Shown piece after piece: positions 21,986 through 34,318 of a DNA stretch of 64,000 nt. Below the pieces are notes generated by a model that was given only the letters and a program-made list of their open reading frames with translations, was not told the origin of the DNA and did no database searches. The DNA is taken from contig JAQFVV010012397.1 in assembly GCA_028023455.1 (NCBI GenBank), positions 64,001-128,000 of the forward strand. The letters run 5' to 3'. The stretch is from Epiperipatus broadwayi (lineage: Eukaryota; Onychophora; Udeonychophora; Euonychophora; Peripatidae). Each line of letters begins with the position of its first letter. Position 1 is the first letter of the stretch. The translations under genes were made by a program, and so were the position numbers.

Positions 21986-24900
21986 TATATATATATTAAA
22001 TGTGATCTGCATATATAAACCTGTATATATTGTACATATATGTATGTTCTCATGTTCCACACATATATTATTTAATTGAGAAAAAAAAAATTTCTTTTAT
22101 ATATATTTAGATTTATGTGTACGTATATTATATGTGTAATATATAGTTGATAAATTGATAGGTGGTGAATGAATATAATGTTGTAAGAAAGGATATTTTA
22201 ATATGTTATTTTTCTTATTAAATAATTAATATATTCAGTTATTTAGTTTTATTTTTGGTTAAAATAAAGCAGATCAGAAAGAAAGTGTCAAATAGAGTGA
22301 TCTAGATAAGAGATTGGGATTTGAAAATGTACACGTGCAAAAGAGTGTGAAAGAATAAGAATGTCTGTATAAACACAAAAACGCTTTTACACCTATTTGT
22401 AATGACTATAGATTGCCAGCTGTATTGTTTGTGTTATCTGTGTCTAAGATTGTTTTTATAAAGGGTGTGCTTTGATGTAATAAAGCGTGATTATTAATTT
22501 TCTTGTAAAATCGCGATAGAACATCAACTTGTCAGACTCTGATTTTTTTATCTTTTATCTCAAGATAAGATATGTAGGTGGTCAGTTTCTTTGACCAAAG
22601 ATTGGCAATATAAATGAATAAAATTTTTAGGGGTCACTCAGTATTATTATTTTAGAGACTGCAGTCACTCAGTATTATTATTTTAGAGAGACAGCAGTCA
22701 CTCAGTATTATTATTTTAGAGAGACAGCAGTCACTCAGTATTATTATTTTAGAGAGACAGAGAGTCACTCAGTCATTATTATTAAACAGAGAAGTAACTC
22801 TCACTCAATTTTTTCCTCGTTATTAATGTTGAAAAAAAAAAAAAAAAAAGGAAAGTGGGCGATTTGATTTTTTTTTTTTTAATTATTTAAAAAATTGAAA
22901 AAGGGAAAAGAAGGAAAAGACTCTTGTATAAAGTCAAAATAGACGAAGATGTGCGGATATACAAGTAATTCCCAGCAATATTAATATTGGAAAAAGAAGA
23001 AAAATGGAACAAAATTGAATTTATAAGAAGTTATTGACAATTCTATGAAAGGAGATTAACATATTTTTTCTGAGTATAATACCATGACTCTGCATTGCTA
23101 AACCATTTTTTTTGCTTCCTGATTAATACAGAATGAGTTAAAATCACTAATCTACTGTGGTCTCATATACCAATCAAATAATAACTAACAAAATGAAAGA
23201 GTTTGAAGCCAACCACACAAGCTATATGAAATGCTTCTTTTCTGGCTCCTGGTCTATTAAAGGCTCATTACCTTTGGATGAAAGGAGAAGGGGATGGAAG
23301 AGGAAAAGAAAATGTATAAAATTCATATATAGCCAAGTTTGAAGCCATGAATCAAATTTTTGTTAAAGATTACCTCAGTCATCTAAAGTGTCTACAGCGA
23401 TTATTTTTTTAAGATGGGAGACAAGCAAATCCACCAGTACATACTTATTAAAAAGTATTTATAATAGCTCTTTGTAAAATGGTAGAAGGAAGCCAATCAA
23501 CAATAAATAATTTTAGAATTAAAGAAACAAGCAAGTCAATTGATTCATGTTTATCTTAACAGTATCTGCAATAACTTTCTTTTTTATGGAACAAAGACAA
23601 GCAGTCTGAAAATTCAAACTCAGGACATTTATAAGAAGTGAAAGTAATCGGGTAACTATGAACTTTCTTTAACAGATTTTTATTCTTACTTATTAAAAGT
23701 AAACCTTAATTTACTGGTCAAAGCAATTTTTCTTTTGATACAGAAACATTAAAGACTTGTTTATCTATAGTTATTTGAAATATCACACAACATAGCACAA
23801 ACATAGTTTTAAATCTTTAAAACTTAAATTTTTCATTATTTTTTTATTATTCTTTTTATATTATACATTGTAATGTTGAAATGTTTTTTTTTTTTAATTG
23901 TTCTTCGTTGTTAATGATAATGAGCAACCTATAAATATATGCATTTATAATGTGTTTTTATTTTATTTTATCTTGTTGCATATTAAAATTAATATCATGT
24001 ATTTTATTTTCTTTTGCTAAAAGGTTGCAAAAATATTTTTATATATGTAATTTGTCGGTATACATTTTAAACATATATGTTAACATTACCGAATGTGTGC
24101 ATGTGTAACTGCTTATACAAACATGTCAAGGAATAGGTTATATATAAATAGTTTAAATACGAGAAATTATAAAGCAAGGCTTACATATGAATGGAAGTGA
24201 AATAAAACACACAAGATACATATGAAATTTATTTTATGATATAAGTTAGGAAAGACTTAAGTAAGCATTCCATGAAATATATATTTTTTAAGCCAGCTTA
24301 TTTTAAAATATCCATAAATGACAAACCTATATATTAAGTTTATTTGCTTGTGCTTATATAAATTTTTATATTAATTTTTGTATTGAATTAATGTAATAAT
24401 AAGCCATTTATTTAATTATTGATTTGATTTTAAAGAAAGAAAGAAAGAGTAATAGTATTAATAAAATATAATTATATATATCTTAATTGGTTTTCCGAGT
24501 TCTTATTAAAAAAATATTGTTGTGTTTTTCTTGTCTTGATTCTATCATTTTAATTCATCATCACTGCTCACAGTTATTAATTATTATCATTCGTAAATAT
24601 TGAGCAATCACTTGCAAATATTAAGCGCAAGCAAAAGGTTAAGTAAACTAGAATGTTAATTTATCTTTGGGTATTTATGGATTGTGCTTGGTAATAACCA
24701 AATTTTAGTAATTATAGTTCAACAATAGAAAGCTAAAATTATGTTGTGTCCATAAGTTTTGATCATCCTCATCAAAGATGTATATCGTGTTATTGGTTAA
24801 AATGTTTCAAATAATGCTATATAAGAGTTATGATCGCCATCATCATCATTAATAAATTATAATCACTCAATCTCACATTTAACAGAATTAATATATTTTA

Positions 24901-26380
24901 ATAAATAGGGGTTTATGGAAAGTTGAATATTATACAAAGAGATTCATGATGATCATTCATCATCACTAGTATTATTAAATCCTGGTTTTAACTATAAAAG
25001 TATTTTAGTAAATAACTATAAACTTATATAAATGCTAGTAAATGTAATATTTAAATCTCATTTTGACAAGGGATGTTTTTAATAAATGCATATGAGTTTA
25101 TAAAGATTAATTTATTGTTGTGAGTTTATTCATAAGCTATGGCTAGTATCATCATCACTATTATTATCATTATTATTATGATATCACTATTATTATCATT
25201 CATCATTATTATCATCATCATTATCACCTTTATATTGTGATAAATAATCTAGTTAAATGGCCATCAATATTAATAATGGTTTCCATGATGCTTTTTTAGA
25301 AGCCATTAATAAGATGATACTTGTCTGTTCATCAATATACATAAAATGAGCTAGCAATGTCTATAAGAGTCTTTGATCTATAATATAAATTTTGGTAATA
25401 TTGGGATCTTGTAATTTTATCGATATAGATAAAATGTAAGAATATCATTTTTTCATTAGTCATCCAAGTCATGTGTGATAAAAATGTACCGAATGAGTTT
25501 GAACTCAGTACACTCTAAACAGATATTTATCTAGATTTAAAACAATCTAGTGGCGCTCGTGGGAAAACACATATACTTAGCTAAACTGAATAAAGAGTGA
25601 TATAATCCCTTTCCAACTTCATAATATTAACTTCATATAATATATATTTTATAAGTTGTCATGAATAGCACCAGTGTGTGCATGTGATCATGAATGGTCT
25701 TATATGGTTGGAAAGAATAGGAAGGATTCTTTGTTAAAAGAACCTAGTATGGGAGATAAGCATAATGCACTCCAGGAATCTCAAAGTGCGTAATTTTATT
25801 CAGTTGCTATATTTAATATTCTTTTATTTGATGACAATGGCCAGTATGTTTTATTGTTCAAATGACATCCCCAATATTTAGATATTATTAAATCTTTAAT
25901 GATGATAGTTTTAATTGTCATTGTTGTTATTTTATATGGAGAAATGAGATAACTTATTGATTTTATTACTAATGTGACAGAATTAATGTTTAGGATAGTT
26001 GCAATCGGGCTATAATGTTATATTTAATTAATTAGAAATAGACACCCAGATAGAGCATGATATGCATATATTCTTATTTATATGTTAGCATCATCCTTAT
26101 TTAATTATAAATTGTATTTTGGCTAACACAGTGAATTCATTTCTCATTTAGTTTACTTGGTTACAAATGATGAACCGTTGCAGCATATCATTATCCTGTT
26201 TAGTGTTAGGTTATTGAATTATGGCAACTATCATTTCATCACTCATCTATTTATCTATACTGTGACAATGTTTACTTTCTGTTACAAATAACAGATTAGA
26301 TAAACATATATGTTAATAATGGATTATTTTCTATCAATTTATTATTATTTCTGTCGCAAATGTCATCTTTCCGTTACAAT
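21986..26380. other. AT-rich spacer with minisatellite and trinucleotide repeats
   Basis: No gene recognised in 4.4 kb. It contains (TA)n near 21,982-22,000, the 33-bp minisatellite listed separately, A and T homopolymers at 22,830-22,880, and interrupted (ATT)n/(ATC)n at about 25,148-25,235. It ends in CCGTTACAATATATAT just before R1 copy 2. The 61-codon ORF at 23,157 has no recognisable feature. Confidence 0.5.
22633..22785. repeat. 33-bp minisatellite
   Basis: Four to five tandem units of about 33 bp (CAGCAGTCACTCAGTATTAT followed by TATTTTAGAGAGA). The first and last units are diverged. A TATA-like TATAAATGAATAAAA lies about 25 bp upstream, so the array may be the transcribed leader of an undetermined retroelement. 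Confidence 0.85.
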
Positions 26381-28835
26381 ATATATCGCAAAATATGATA
26401 TATCTTGGCTAGAACTATTAATTGTCGGTGGATTGAGCATTTGCCCACTATAGCTATGTGAAATTAATATCTACCTGTCTACATAGAAGTGCCTGCTAAG
26501 CTGGATCCACGCATAATGGAAATCTACATGAGGAATAAAACAAAACCACTCACTGCCAATATAAATATGTTCAGAATGGGCTAGTCAGAATCAATAAGGA
26601 GTCATCAACATTTATAATGAGAAAACAGCATAAATTATAAGAACTATTATGTAAGAAGGGCTCTGATGAAAAATTGTGTCTGATCATCTCGATTCATGAA
26701 ATGTTGTAAATGTTATATTTTTTCTTTTGTATAGATATGTCTTTTTTTTAATTTTTATTATCTCAGTCTTATATCTCGAAGTACTAATGGTCTAATTCAA
26801 TAGTTTGGAACAGTCCAACATAAGAAAATGTGAAGATAGCAGGGAGGGAAGGTTGAAAGGTCTTTTTTTTTCTCTAATAAAATTTTAGGTACTTAAATGA
26901 TGCTTGATTTTTCGTTCGTGGCTATGAAATTGAGTGCTTAAACTGAGTATTTAAACAGTAAGAGTCTTTCTCTTTTCAATTAGCTAAAATAACCAAATAA
27001 CCAATGCCACATCATGACATGACCATTTATATTATTTGTTATATGTTTTACTAATAGTATTCCTAAGATCTTTTCAATGAATAAATGATTAACCCTTTGA
27101 ATTAATATTCTTTACTATTTACTTTGTTATTATGTCATGTATTGTGTCTTTATTATATTTCTCTCATGATATATAAATATGCAATTTTAGATCAACCAAC
27201 TTCCACACCTAGAACTGCATACTGTAGCTGGAGTTGCACTTAAATTTCAAATTAAGTTAGTTAGCAATCTCACTTTTATCTAATAATGTTTTCATTACTT
27301 TTGGAGGTACTCTATCTGACCGTGTAATGCATCTGCCTGACAGCGCTGTTGCTTGCAAAAGCAGAGAAATACGCTGTTTACATGGGCAACTTACAGCCTG
27401 TAGAACAGTTCTGTTCATATTAGCCATTATTAGGCATCATCACTATGGAAATAGCGCGCACCTCATATATCATTACCATAGGATGTGAGGGTGTATGTAA
27501 TTCAATAGGCCATAAGTGTTTTTATGTTTATTGGAATTAAGTATCTTGCACATTCCCTGACGCCTATTACATATTAATAATTGTAAGTCCGTCCCATTTC
27601 CCTTAACATCTTTGAATGTGAAAATAATTGCAAAAGTGTACATCGTTAAAGCATTTTACATAAGTCATGAGAAAAGGCACGTTTGCGGGAGAACAGCTAC
27701 AAGAGTAATACAATCTCTGGCGTTATCGGTCATTTTGGAAATCATAATGTAGGTTATTTCAGACTAGAACATGTATTGGCTGTGCCTTTGGCCTGGCAAA
27801 ACCATCGGAGGCCCCTCCACCAATTCCAGTGCTACATGCTGAATTTTATAATTGAGCATGTATTGGCCTGTCCTCCAGACAGGCAAAACCATCGGAGGCC
27901 CCCGCCCATTCCAGCACTATGCGTGACTTTTTCTAATTTTCAGTCAAAAAATGAGACACATTTTCAAACTGTTTGTTTGATATATTTTTAACATGAAAAT
28001 TGAGTTAAATAACATCAGAAATGTTGTAAACATAATTTTCCATTGTAAATTTTTTAAAAATAATTAGAAAAATTGGCGGAGAGCAGAAAGCAAAAAATTA
28101 TCAGCCCGGTAACATTACATTTGATTATTTTTGCAAGCAACAGCGCCATAAGATGGACGCATTACACGGTCGGATAGAGAACCCTTTTGGATAAATAAAT
28201 GTCTATATTATGTGTATTTATCATGGGAAATAGGGGATAAGTAATTTTAAATTGCTCATCATAGACCTTGAAGTTAAAAGTATAGGAGAGTATATCCAAG
28301 TAATTCTTTTTCACTTGTAAATATTTATTGAAATTTTTCTACATTGATTGACAATTTGTTATATGCTTTTATAATTTATTTCTGTAAATAAATATTATGA
28401 AGTTTTGTTTAATTGACAAAGTCTCTCTAGTTTGTTGATTCAGCATTTACATTCAATCCTAAAAACAATAATCTACACATGCACATATACACATTATTGT
28501 TTGATAAGATCATTCCTTACTAATAAATAGGGTGAGCTAATTCAGTTATTGATTAACAGTCTGTGTAGGTACATCCCTGTCAAGAGAGTCAAATGCAAAT
28601 TCTTCCTGAGTTCGAAATCTGAGGCAACGGTTCCGAAAGAGAGTGGCGAGATGTGGATGAACTGACTCAAATTACATATGGGTTTAATAGATGAACCTTG
28701 AGCTAGTCTATTGAGTGTAGATGTAATCATGGTTATGTACTTTATCCCGTCATCTCCAGCATCCTACCTGAAGACCCTAGGTCCGATGGTAGTTAGATGC
28801 GATCCGGCTGTATTTCCCCTGCACTTGTAGTAGAC
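26381..28835. repeat. Dispersed repeat R1, copy 2 (interrupted)
   Basis: Same repeat as 10,949-14,496. It keeps the undivided site (28,394-28,406) where copy 1 has the Penelope pair, and is itself split by an 880-bp MITE at 27,305. Without insertions the two copies are about 1.6 kb each and collinear. It is followed by unrelated A-rich DNA, unlike copy 1. Confidence 0.8.
27305..28184. mobile_element. 880-bp non-autonomous DNA transposon (MITE) with 55-bp inverted repeats
   Basis: The ends pair over about 55 bp. The left end reads AGGTACTCTATC, GACCGTGTAATGC and GCGCTGTTGCTTGCAAAA. The reverse complement of the right end reads GGGTTCTCTATC, GACCGTGTAATGC and GCGCTGTTGCTTGCAAAA. TTTTGG flanks both sides (27,299-27,304 and 28,185-28,190). 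This is a 6-bp target duplication, or 7 if the next A belongs to it. R1 copy 1 has the empty site at 11,865-11,870. The interior is richer in G+C than its surroundings and has two tandem units of about 85 bp (27,767-27,935, each with CAAAACCATCGGAGGCCCC). The 102-codon ORF across them is not a recognised transposase. The superfamily is undetermined. Confidence 0.85.
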
Positions 28836-29884
28836 TGGATTGTTACAGTATAAAGAAAGCAATAAATAAAGATTATAATATATTCAAGTAAAAAAAATGG
28901 AAGCACTATCAACAAGGCTCTAAACCAAAAGAAGAATTTACAATTAAAAAGGTGTCTGAATTGAACAAGAATATGAAACAAAAGATTCAGGAAAGAATTT
29001 TAGCAAGTCAATGAAAGATGAATGAATACTAGAAATGCAATAAAAAAAGTTGAAAAATATGCTACAAAAGTATGATGGAAAGATTTTTAAAAAATAAACA
29101 AAACAATATCAAAGAAATAGTGATCCAAGCACATGAACAGGTGAAACTTGAAAATCAAGAAAAAGATTTCCGAAAATAAATAAATGGAAGATATGGATGA
29201 TATTACAGATAAATGGACAAGCACAACATATAAAGATGAAGATATAAATGACAAAGAAATGAACAAAGTGATCTGATGATAATACAAAGATTACACATAT
29301 TTATGCTGATATTATATATAAAGCAATGGGTATGGAGAGTGAATTCTATTTTAGATTATTAAAGAGAAGATTGGATGAAAACTGAAATAGAAGAGCTATT
29401 AAGCATAAAACACATAGACGGAAAGTAAAATCTTAGAATATCAAAAGAAAAATTATATAATTTTGAAGTAATTTAAGTTTAAGACAACTGAATATATTTT
29501 ATAGATCACTTAAGGAATCATTTCTATATATCAATATTAGGATAGTAAAAGAAAGTAATGGAGATGGAAAGCAGATAATCCACTTGAGTTTGAAATATTC
29601 GTGAGTGATCAAATGATAGCAAATTTTTCAGATTATCACAAGTGATACCTGTACCATTTAAAAAATATTTAGAAAAAGGAAAGTTGGATTACTAGCTAAT
29701 AAGGTTTATTTTTTCATGAATTAGGTATATAAAAAGATAACTGATTTTTGAAATATGGATTATGTACTAATAATTAAAAGATGATTTAGAAAAAAAATAA
29801 GTGTAAAATTTCAAATCGCTCAAAGAATTAGAGTGACAATCCTTACTACAGAAATATAATATTTGAGTATTAAGTTATACATTA
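28836..29884. other. A-rich decayed DNA
   Basis: Purine-rich on the plus strand with many broken Lys/Glu/Asp-rich frames, similar in feel to a decayed coiled-coil or polymerase gene. No domain can be named. Confidence 0.35.
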
Positions 29885-30559
29885 GTATAACACAGGGGTG
29901 GACAAACTGTGTGTGCGGCCCGCCTATAAGTTTAAAAATATAGTATTTATATATATTATCATACAGATTTTACATATAGATAAAAAATAAGTAATGTGAT
30001 AGCTTCCAGCTAATAATTAACATATATATATATATGTTTCTTAAAAATAAAATAATATTGATTTGATGCATGTATAAATATTTTCAAATCAACAAAACTA
30101 ATTTTTAAAAAATTGTTTATAAAAACCTGTTGTTTTTTTTAATCGCAAATGTAAACTTTGAACTGAAATCCTCTTTAATAAAAATAAAATCTTTATTGAC
30201 AGATTAGCCTGATAACCATAGCAAAAAAAAATGTCACTAACATTTGCTTAATTAGTCAGCTTTCTTTTATTTAAAATTGTGAGAACCAAATAAATAAATG
30301 CTTTTGGGATATTTGTAGAAAATGTATTTTTCTTTCGTTAAAGGTGCTAATTAATACATATAAAATTTACCAAAGGGAAAATTTGCACACAAAAGCACTT
30401 TTGCTAAAAATTTTATCAATTTATAACAAATGGAAGATTTTTAACTTCTATTAAATAAAGATCTTGCTTATGATTTATAAAATCTCAACATTTCCCAAGT
30501 GCCTTTTGAAATAAAAGTGTATAAACACTTGGGGAAAATGTATTATCTTTATTCTTGTA

Positions 30560-31542
30560 CACCTGGGTCTCGTTTTATGTGGATTATTTTAATGCGATTT
30601 TGAAGTTATGCGATTCATGTTTCTTCTTAATATCTTTCATATTTCACTATATTTATTAGATATCAAGAAATTTAAATCATTAATAACTTATTTTGACTTG
30701 AAATACTTTTTTTTTTTTCAAAAATATAACATTATATCACCAGTTAACGTGAATATGGCCTGAAGCTGTATTTAGAATTTTAGCTTCTATGTAAATAACC
30801 TATTTATACTAATGAATAAATAATAATAATAGACTTATACTTACATATAAAAATATTGCAATAAATATTCAAAAAATTTAAACTTTTAAACCACATTTTG
30901 TTATATATAACATAAATAAATAATCTTTTAGATTTTTAAAATAAAAAACGAAGATTTTATAAACTGAAAATAATTTTTCTAATGATAATGTATAATCTTA
31001 TTGTTTTGATTGCTATGTCATTTTTTTTAATATAGAAACAGAAAACCATTAACATAGCACAAGATTAAAAGTGGTGATAGTTGTACATCACATCACGAAT
31101 AAAAATAAAGTGGCTAACAGGTTTCTCTGGGCATAATTGCTGAGAGATTCTTGACTTCGTTTAAGGAGAAGCCACAATACATCACATCACATCGAATCTG
31201 ATTTCTTTCCAGTTTACAAACGAACGCTAGCGGTAATGATTAAAATATGTAAGAAAAATGTAAAATTAAATACTATAGTTAATAAAAAAAGTAAAAAAAG
31301 CTTGTCTTGTATTAATTTTTTTCAAATATTCGAAATTTTTTATTAGTCATACTTTATTTGCTTATTTTTTTAATGCAAATTTTAAAGTAATTTTTCCTTA
31401 TTGCTTTGCTTTTATGCGAATTCTGAAAAATACAGACCCTATCCCCTATTTTGCAAGGTAAGTTAAGTCTATTTTTGTGCAATTTTTTTTTAATGCGGAT
31501 TTTCTGTGGAACCTATCTATCACATAAAATGAGATCCAGGTG
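30560..31542. mobile_element. 983-bp TA-flanked MITE nested in the hAT
   Basis: Ends CACCTGGGTCTCGTTTTATG and the reverse complement of CATAAAATGAGATCCAGGTG, directly flanked by TA on each side (30,558-30,559 and 31,543-31,544). Sub-terminal ATGCGATT and TGCGGATT phrases on the two sides are also arranged as inverted repeats. A TA target and ends of this kind suggest a Tc1/mariner relative, perhaps pogo/Tigger-like. No transposase gene. Confidence 0.75.
31097..31190 (+). repeat. LINE 3'-tail fragment nested in the MITE
   Basis: AAAGTGGCTAACAGGTTTCT through GAGAGATTC to CATCACATCAC matches the reverse complement of about 37,770-37,860, the 3' side of a minus-strand LINE fragment. TACATCACATCAC occurs at both borders (31,084-31,096 and 31,178-31,190) and may be a target duplication or part of the tail. 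A SINE sharing the LINE tail is the alternative. Confidence 0.6.
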
Positions 31543-32338
31543 TACTTATTTTGCTATTTTCTTTAAATCCATTACATCAAGGTCATCAAATATGAATAGC
31601 AAACCTATTTAAAATATATAGGTATGTTAGATTTTAGCATTTAAGAATCGAACAATTTGTTAGTAATATAACACACAAATAGACAATGCAGGTTAGTAAT
31701 TATTTGTAACTTTTATTTTTAAAAAATTTATCCCCTGTTAAAAAAAATATGATTAAGTAATTAAATAGAATGCTAAACAGCTAAAATATTTTTTTTAAGC
31801 CAACTTCTCTCATCTGTTTCTAAAAGATTTTCCTTTTCTGTTTAAAGATAAATTGATCATGCATCACCAATTGAAACTTTTTTTAAAAAATTATTTTATA
31901 ATTACCAAACTCAGGTGTTCTTGTAAACAACTTCAAAATAACTAAATGAATAATAAATTTAGTTGATTTGAAAAACTAATAATGCTAAGATTAAAAAATT
32001 ATTTTCAACTTTAAAGGTGATGAAATATATATTAACTTCAATTATTATTTTTATTCTCAATTATTTTCTTTATTCTTTACGCTAGCTAGCATCGTAAATG
32101 CTGTAATAATAAAAGATAATTCATTTAGTAGAAGCTATCAACCTAAGTTGTTTTCATTATATGTATAAAATAAATAATTGTTCAAATTAAGATCCTGGAA
32201 CTCTTTGCTCGATCATCTTTGTTTTTGTTTAAATCTCATGGTCTTGATTAAAATGATTGCACTTGTCAGTATACTGTTTGTTTCACAAGTGTTGACTTGG
32301 CTGTTAATTTCCAAATTTTGAAATCTGTTCTTAAAAAT

Positions 32339-34093
32339 GACTACAGTTACAAAACATAAAATTGACAATGAATGTGTGCTTTTAACAATGAATGGACATA
32401 GAAGTATTTTTTCACAAATGTTAAAAACAAAGCAGTGTGCTTAATATGCCATGAGATCATTGATGTTTTCAAGGAGCACAATTTGAAGAGGTATTTGCAA
32501 AGTAAACACAATACATTTGCAATTACTTTATCAAAAAATGAAAAACAGCAAAAAGCAAATGATTTATTAAAAAGTTTAAACCCGCCAACAAAATGTTTTT
32601 ATCAAACAAAGTGACATACAAACTGGTGCAATGAAAGCTAGTTTTGTACTTGCATATAATATTGCCAAACATAACAAATCATTTTCTGAAGGTGAATTTT
32701 TAAATGAATGCATGCTTGCCACTGTTGACATTGTCTACCCAGAAGTTAAAACAAAAATTGAAGCAATATCGTTGTCAAGAAAAACTATAGTACATCCAGA
32801 TAGATGCAATTTCAAAGAATTTGTTAAAACAGTTAGTTAAGGTTAGCAAATCATACGATTGGTATGGCACTGGATGAGAGCAATGATATTAAAGATACTG
32901 CACAACTGCTTGTATACATCAGAGGAAGATCATAATTTTGCAATCACTGAAGAGTTGCTCTCACTTGAAAAATTGATGGATACAACAAGTGGTAAAGATT
33001 TGTATGAATGCTTTGAAAATTGTCTGAATAAAGCTGGATTACCATTGAATAAATTGGTAAGCATAACAACCAATGGTGCTACACCTTCATTAACAGGAAA
33101 GCAGTTGGACTCATAAAGCTTCCTGGTGAAAAAGTGAAAGAAGAGCATCCACATCATTCTTTAATATCATTGCATTGTATAATTCACCAAGAAAGCTTAA
33201 GAAAATCTTCATTGGACTTTAAACAAGTGATTGATCCAGTAGTGCAAGCTATAAACATCATCAAAGCAAGAGGACTAAATCATAGATAGTTCAGGAATTT
33301 CTTGGATGAAATGGATTGTGATTATTAAGATATGTTGTATCATGATAATGCACATTGGTTAAGCCTTGGCAATGTTTTGAAAAGGGTATGGAATCTGAGA
33401 CAAGAAATTTTGTTTTTCTTTCAAATGAAAAAAATTAATTGTGAATTTGTCATCAACATGGAAAACAATTAATAGATATGTCATTTTGCAGTTGACATTT
33501 TCAATAAATTAAAAGAATTGATCATTAAATGACAAGGCAAAAATGTTTTTGCACATGAATTATTTGTGGAAATTAAATCTTTCCAAGTGAAATTATAACA
33601 GCCAAACACCTCCATGAGCAAAATTTTGTGCGTTTTCCAATATTGCAGACGCAAACTATCAATCAAGTTTGTTCAAAGAAATATGATAAGCAGTTGTCTG
33701 TTTTAAGAGAAGAGTTTTCAAGGCGTTTTGCCAATTTTAAATCACTGGAAAATGAATTTACTTTGTTATGTTATCCATTTACCAGCAATGTAGAAACAGT
33801 ATTTGATGAATTTGCAATTTGAATTGATAGATCTTCAGTCAGATAATGCACTGAAGGAAATTTTTATGAATATGAAACTCACTGATGTTTATGCATCATT
33901 CAATTCACAAAAATTTTGTAATTTGAAAAGCTTTGCCCAAAAAATGTTTGTACTGTTTGCTTCAACATATATTTGTGAACAGACATTTTCCTATATGAAT
34001 ATAAACAAATCAAAGAATAGGTCTGTTTAGTCAGATTCAAATTTATATGCAATTTTACGAATAGATACTAATAGTCTCAATCCAGATTTATGA
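32339..34093 (+). pseudogene. hAT transposase of the GTF2IRD2/SCAND3-like group, decayed
   Basis: A single ancestral gene of roughly 580 codons, now in at least five open pieces. The order is: a zinc-finger-like start (AVCLICHEIIDVFKEHNLKR, BED-like); a central part at 32,631-32,840 (SFVLAYNIAKHNKSFSEGEF, then SLSRKTIVHPDR); 32,859-33,116 (SEEDHNFAITEELL, GLPLNKLVSITTNGAT); an out-of-frame LHCIIHQESL near 33,170-33,205; 33,628-33,822 (SVLREEFSRRFANFKSLENE); and 33,803-34,030 (FELIDLQSDNALKE, FASTYICEQTFSYMNINKSK). The last part is the hAT C-terminal dimerisation region. Order and spacing match domesticated human GTF2IRD2/EPM2AIP1-type proteins and their parent transposons. Stops and frameshifts make it non-functional. 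Confidence 0.9.
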
Positions 34094-34318
34094 GAGTTTA
34101 AAGTAGAATTGTAGACAATTGCATAAATCTCAATAATAAAAAAATAAAATATTTTTTGTTATATATTTTTGTGATATATGTAAACATATTTAATAAATTT
34201 GTATGAAAATTATGTTTTCAAATAATACTTCTATTTATGTTAATTGCAGCCCGCTAGACGTGTTACGAAAGACAATGTGGCCCTCAGTGAAAAACATTTG
34301 CCCACCCCTGGTATAACA

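Larger units (their letters stand above)
29893..34310 (+). mobile_element. hAT transposon, full length, inactive
   Basis: 4,418 bp bounded by the hAT-type inverted repeat CAGGGGTGG(A/G)CAAA and the 8-bp target duplication GTATAACA (29,885-29,892 and 34,311-34,318). Both terminal regions also contain a GCGGGC/GCCCGC-type block (GTGCGGCCCGCC on the left, GCAGCCCGCTAGACG on the right). A decayed transposase lies in the right half. The left half holds a nested MITE and a LINE-tail fragment. This combination of 8-bp duplication, CAGGGG ends and GTF2IRD2/SCAND3-like transposase identifies the hAT superfamily. Confidence 0.93.

Noticed and set aside
25148-25235. CRISPR-like or regular array
   Set aside because: It is an interrupted ATT/ATC microsatellite without distinct spacers, and the DNA is animal.
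27683-27991. 102-codon ORF as a transposase of the 880-bp MITE
   Set aside because: It spans a tandem 85-bp duplication, has no catalytic motif and is far too short.
10949-28835. R1 copies as the two LTRs of the Gypsy remnant
   Set aside because: Orientation and the first position fit, but the second copy lies almost 6 kb beyond the integrase end, after unrelated repeats. No matching primer site or polypurine tract pair could be shown.
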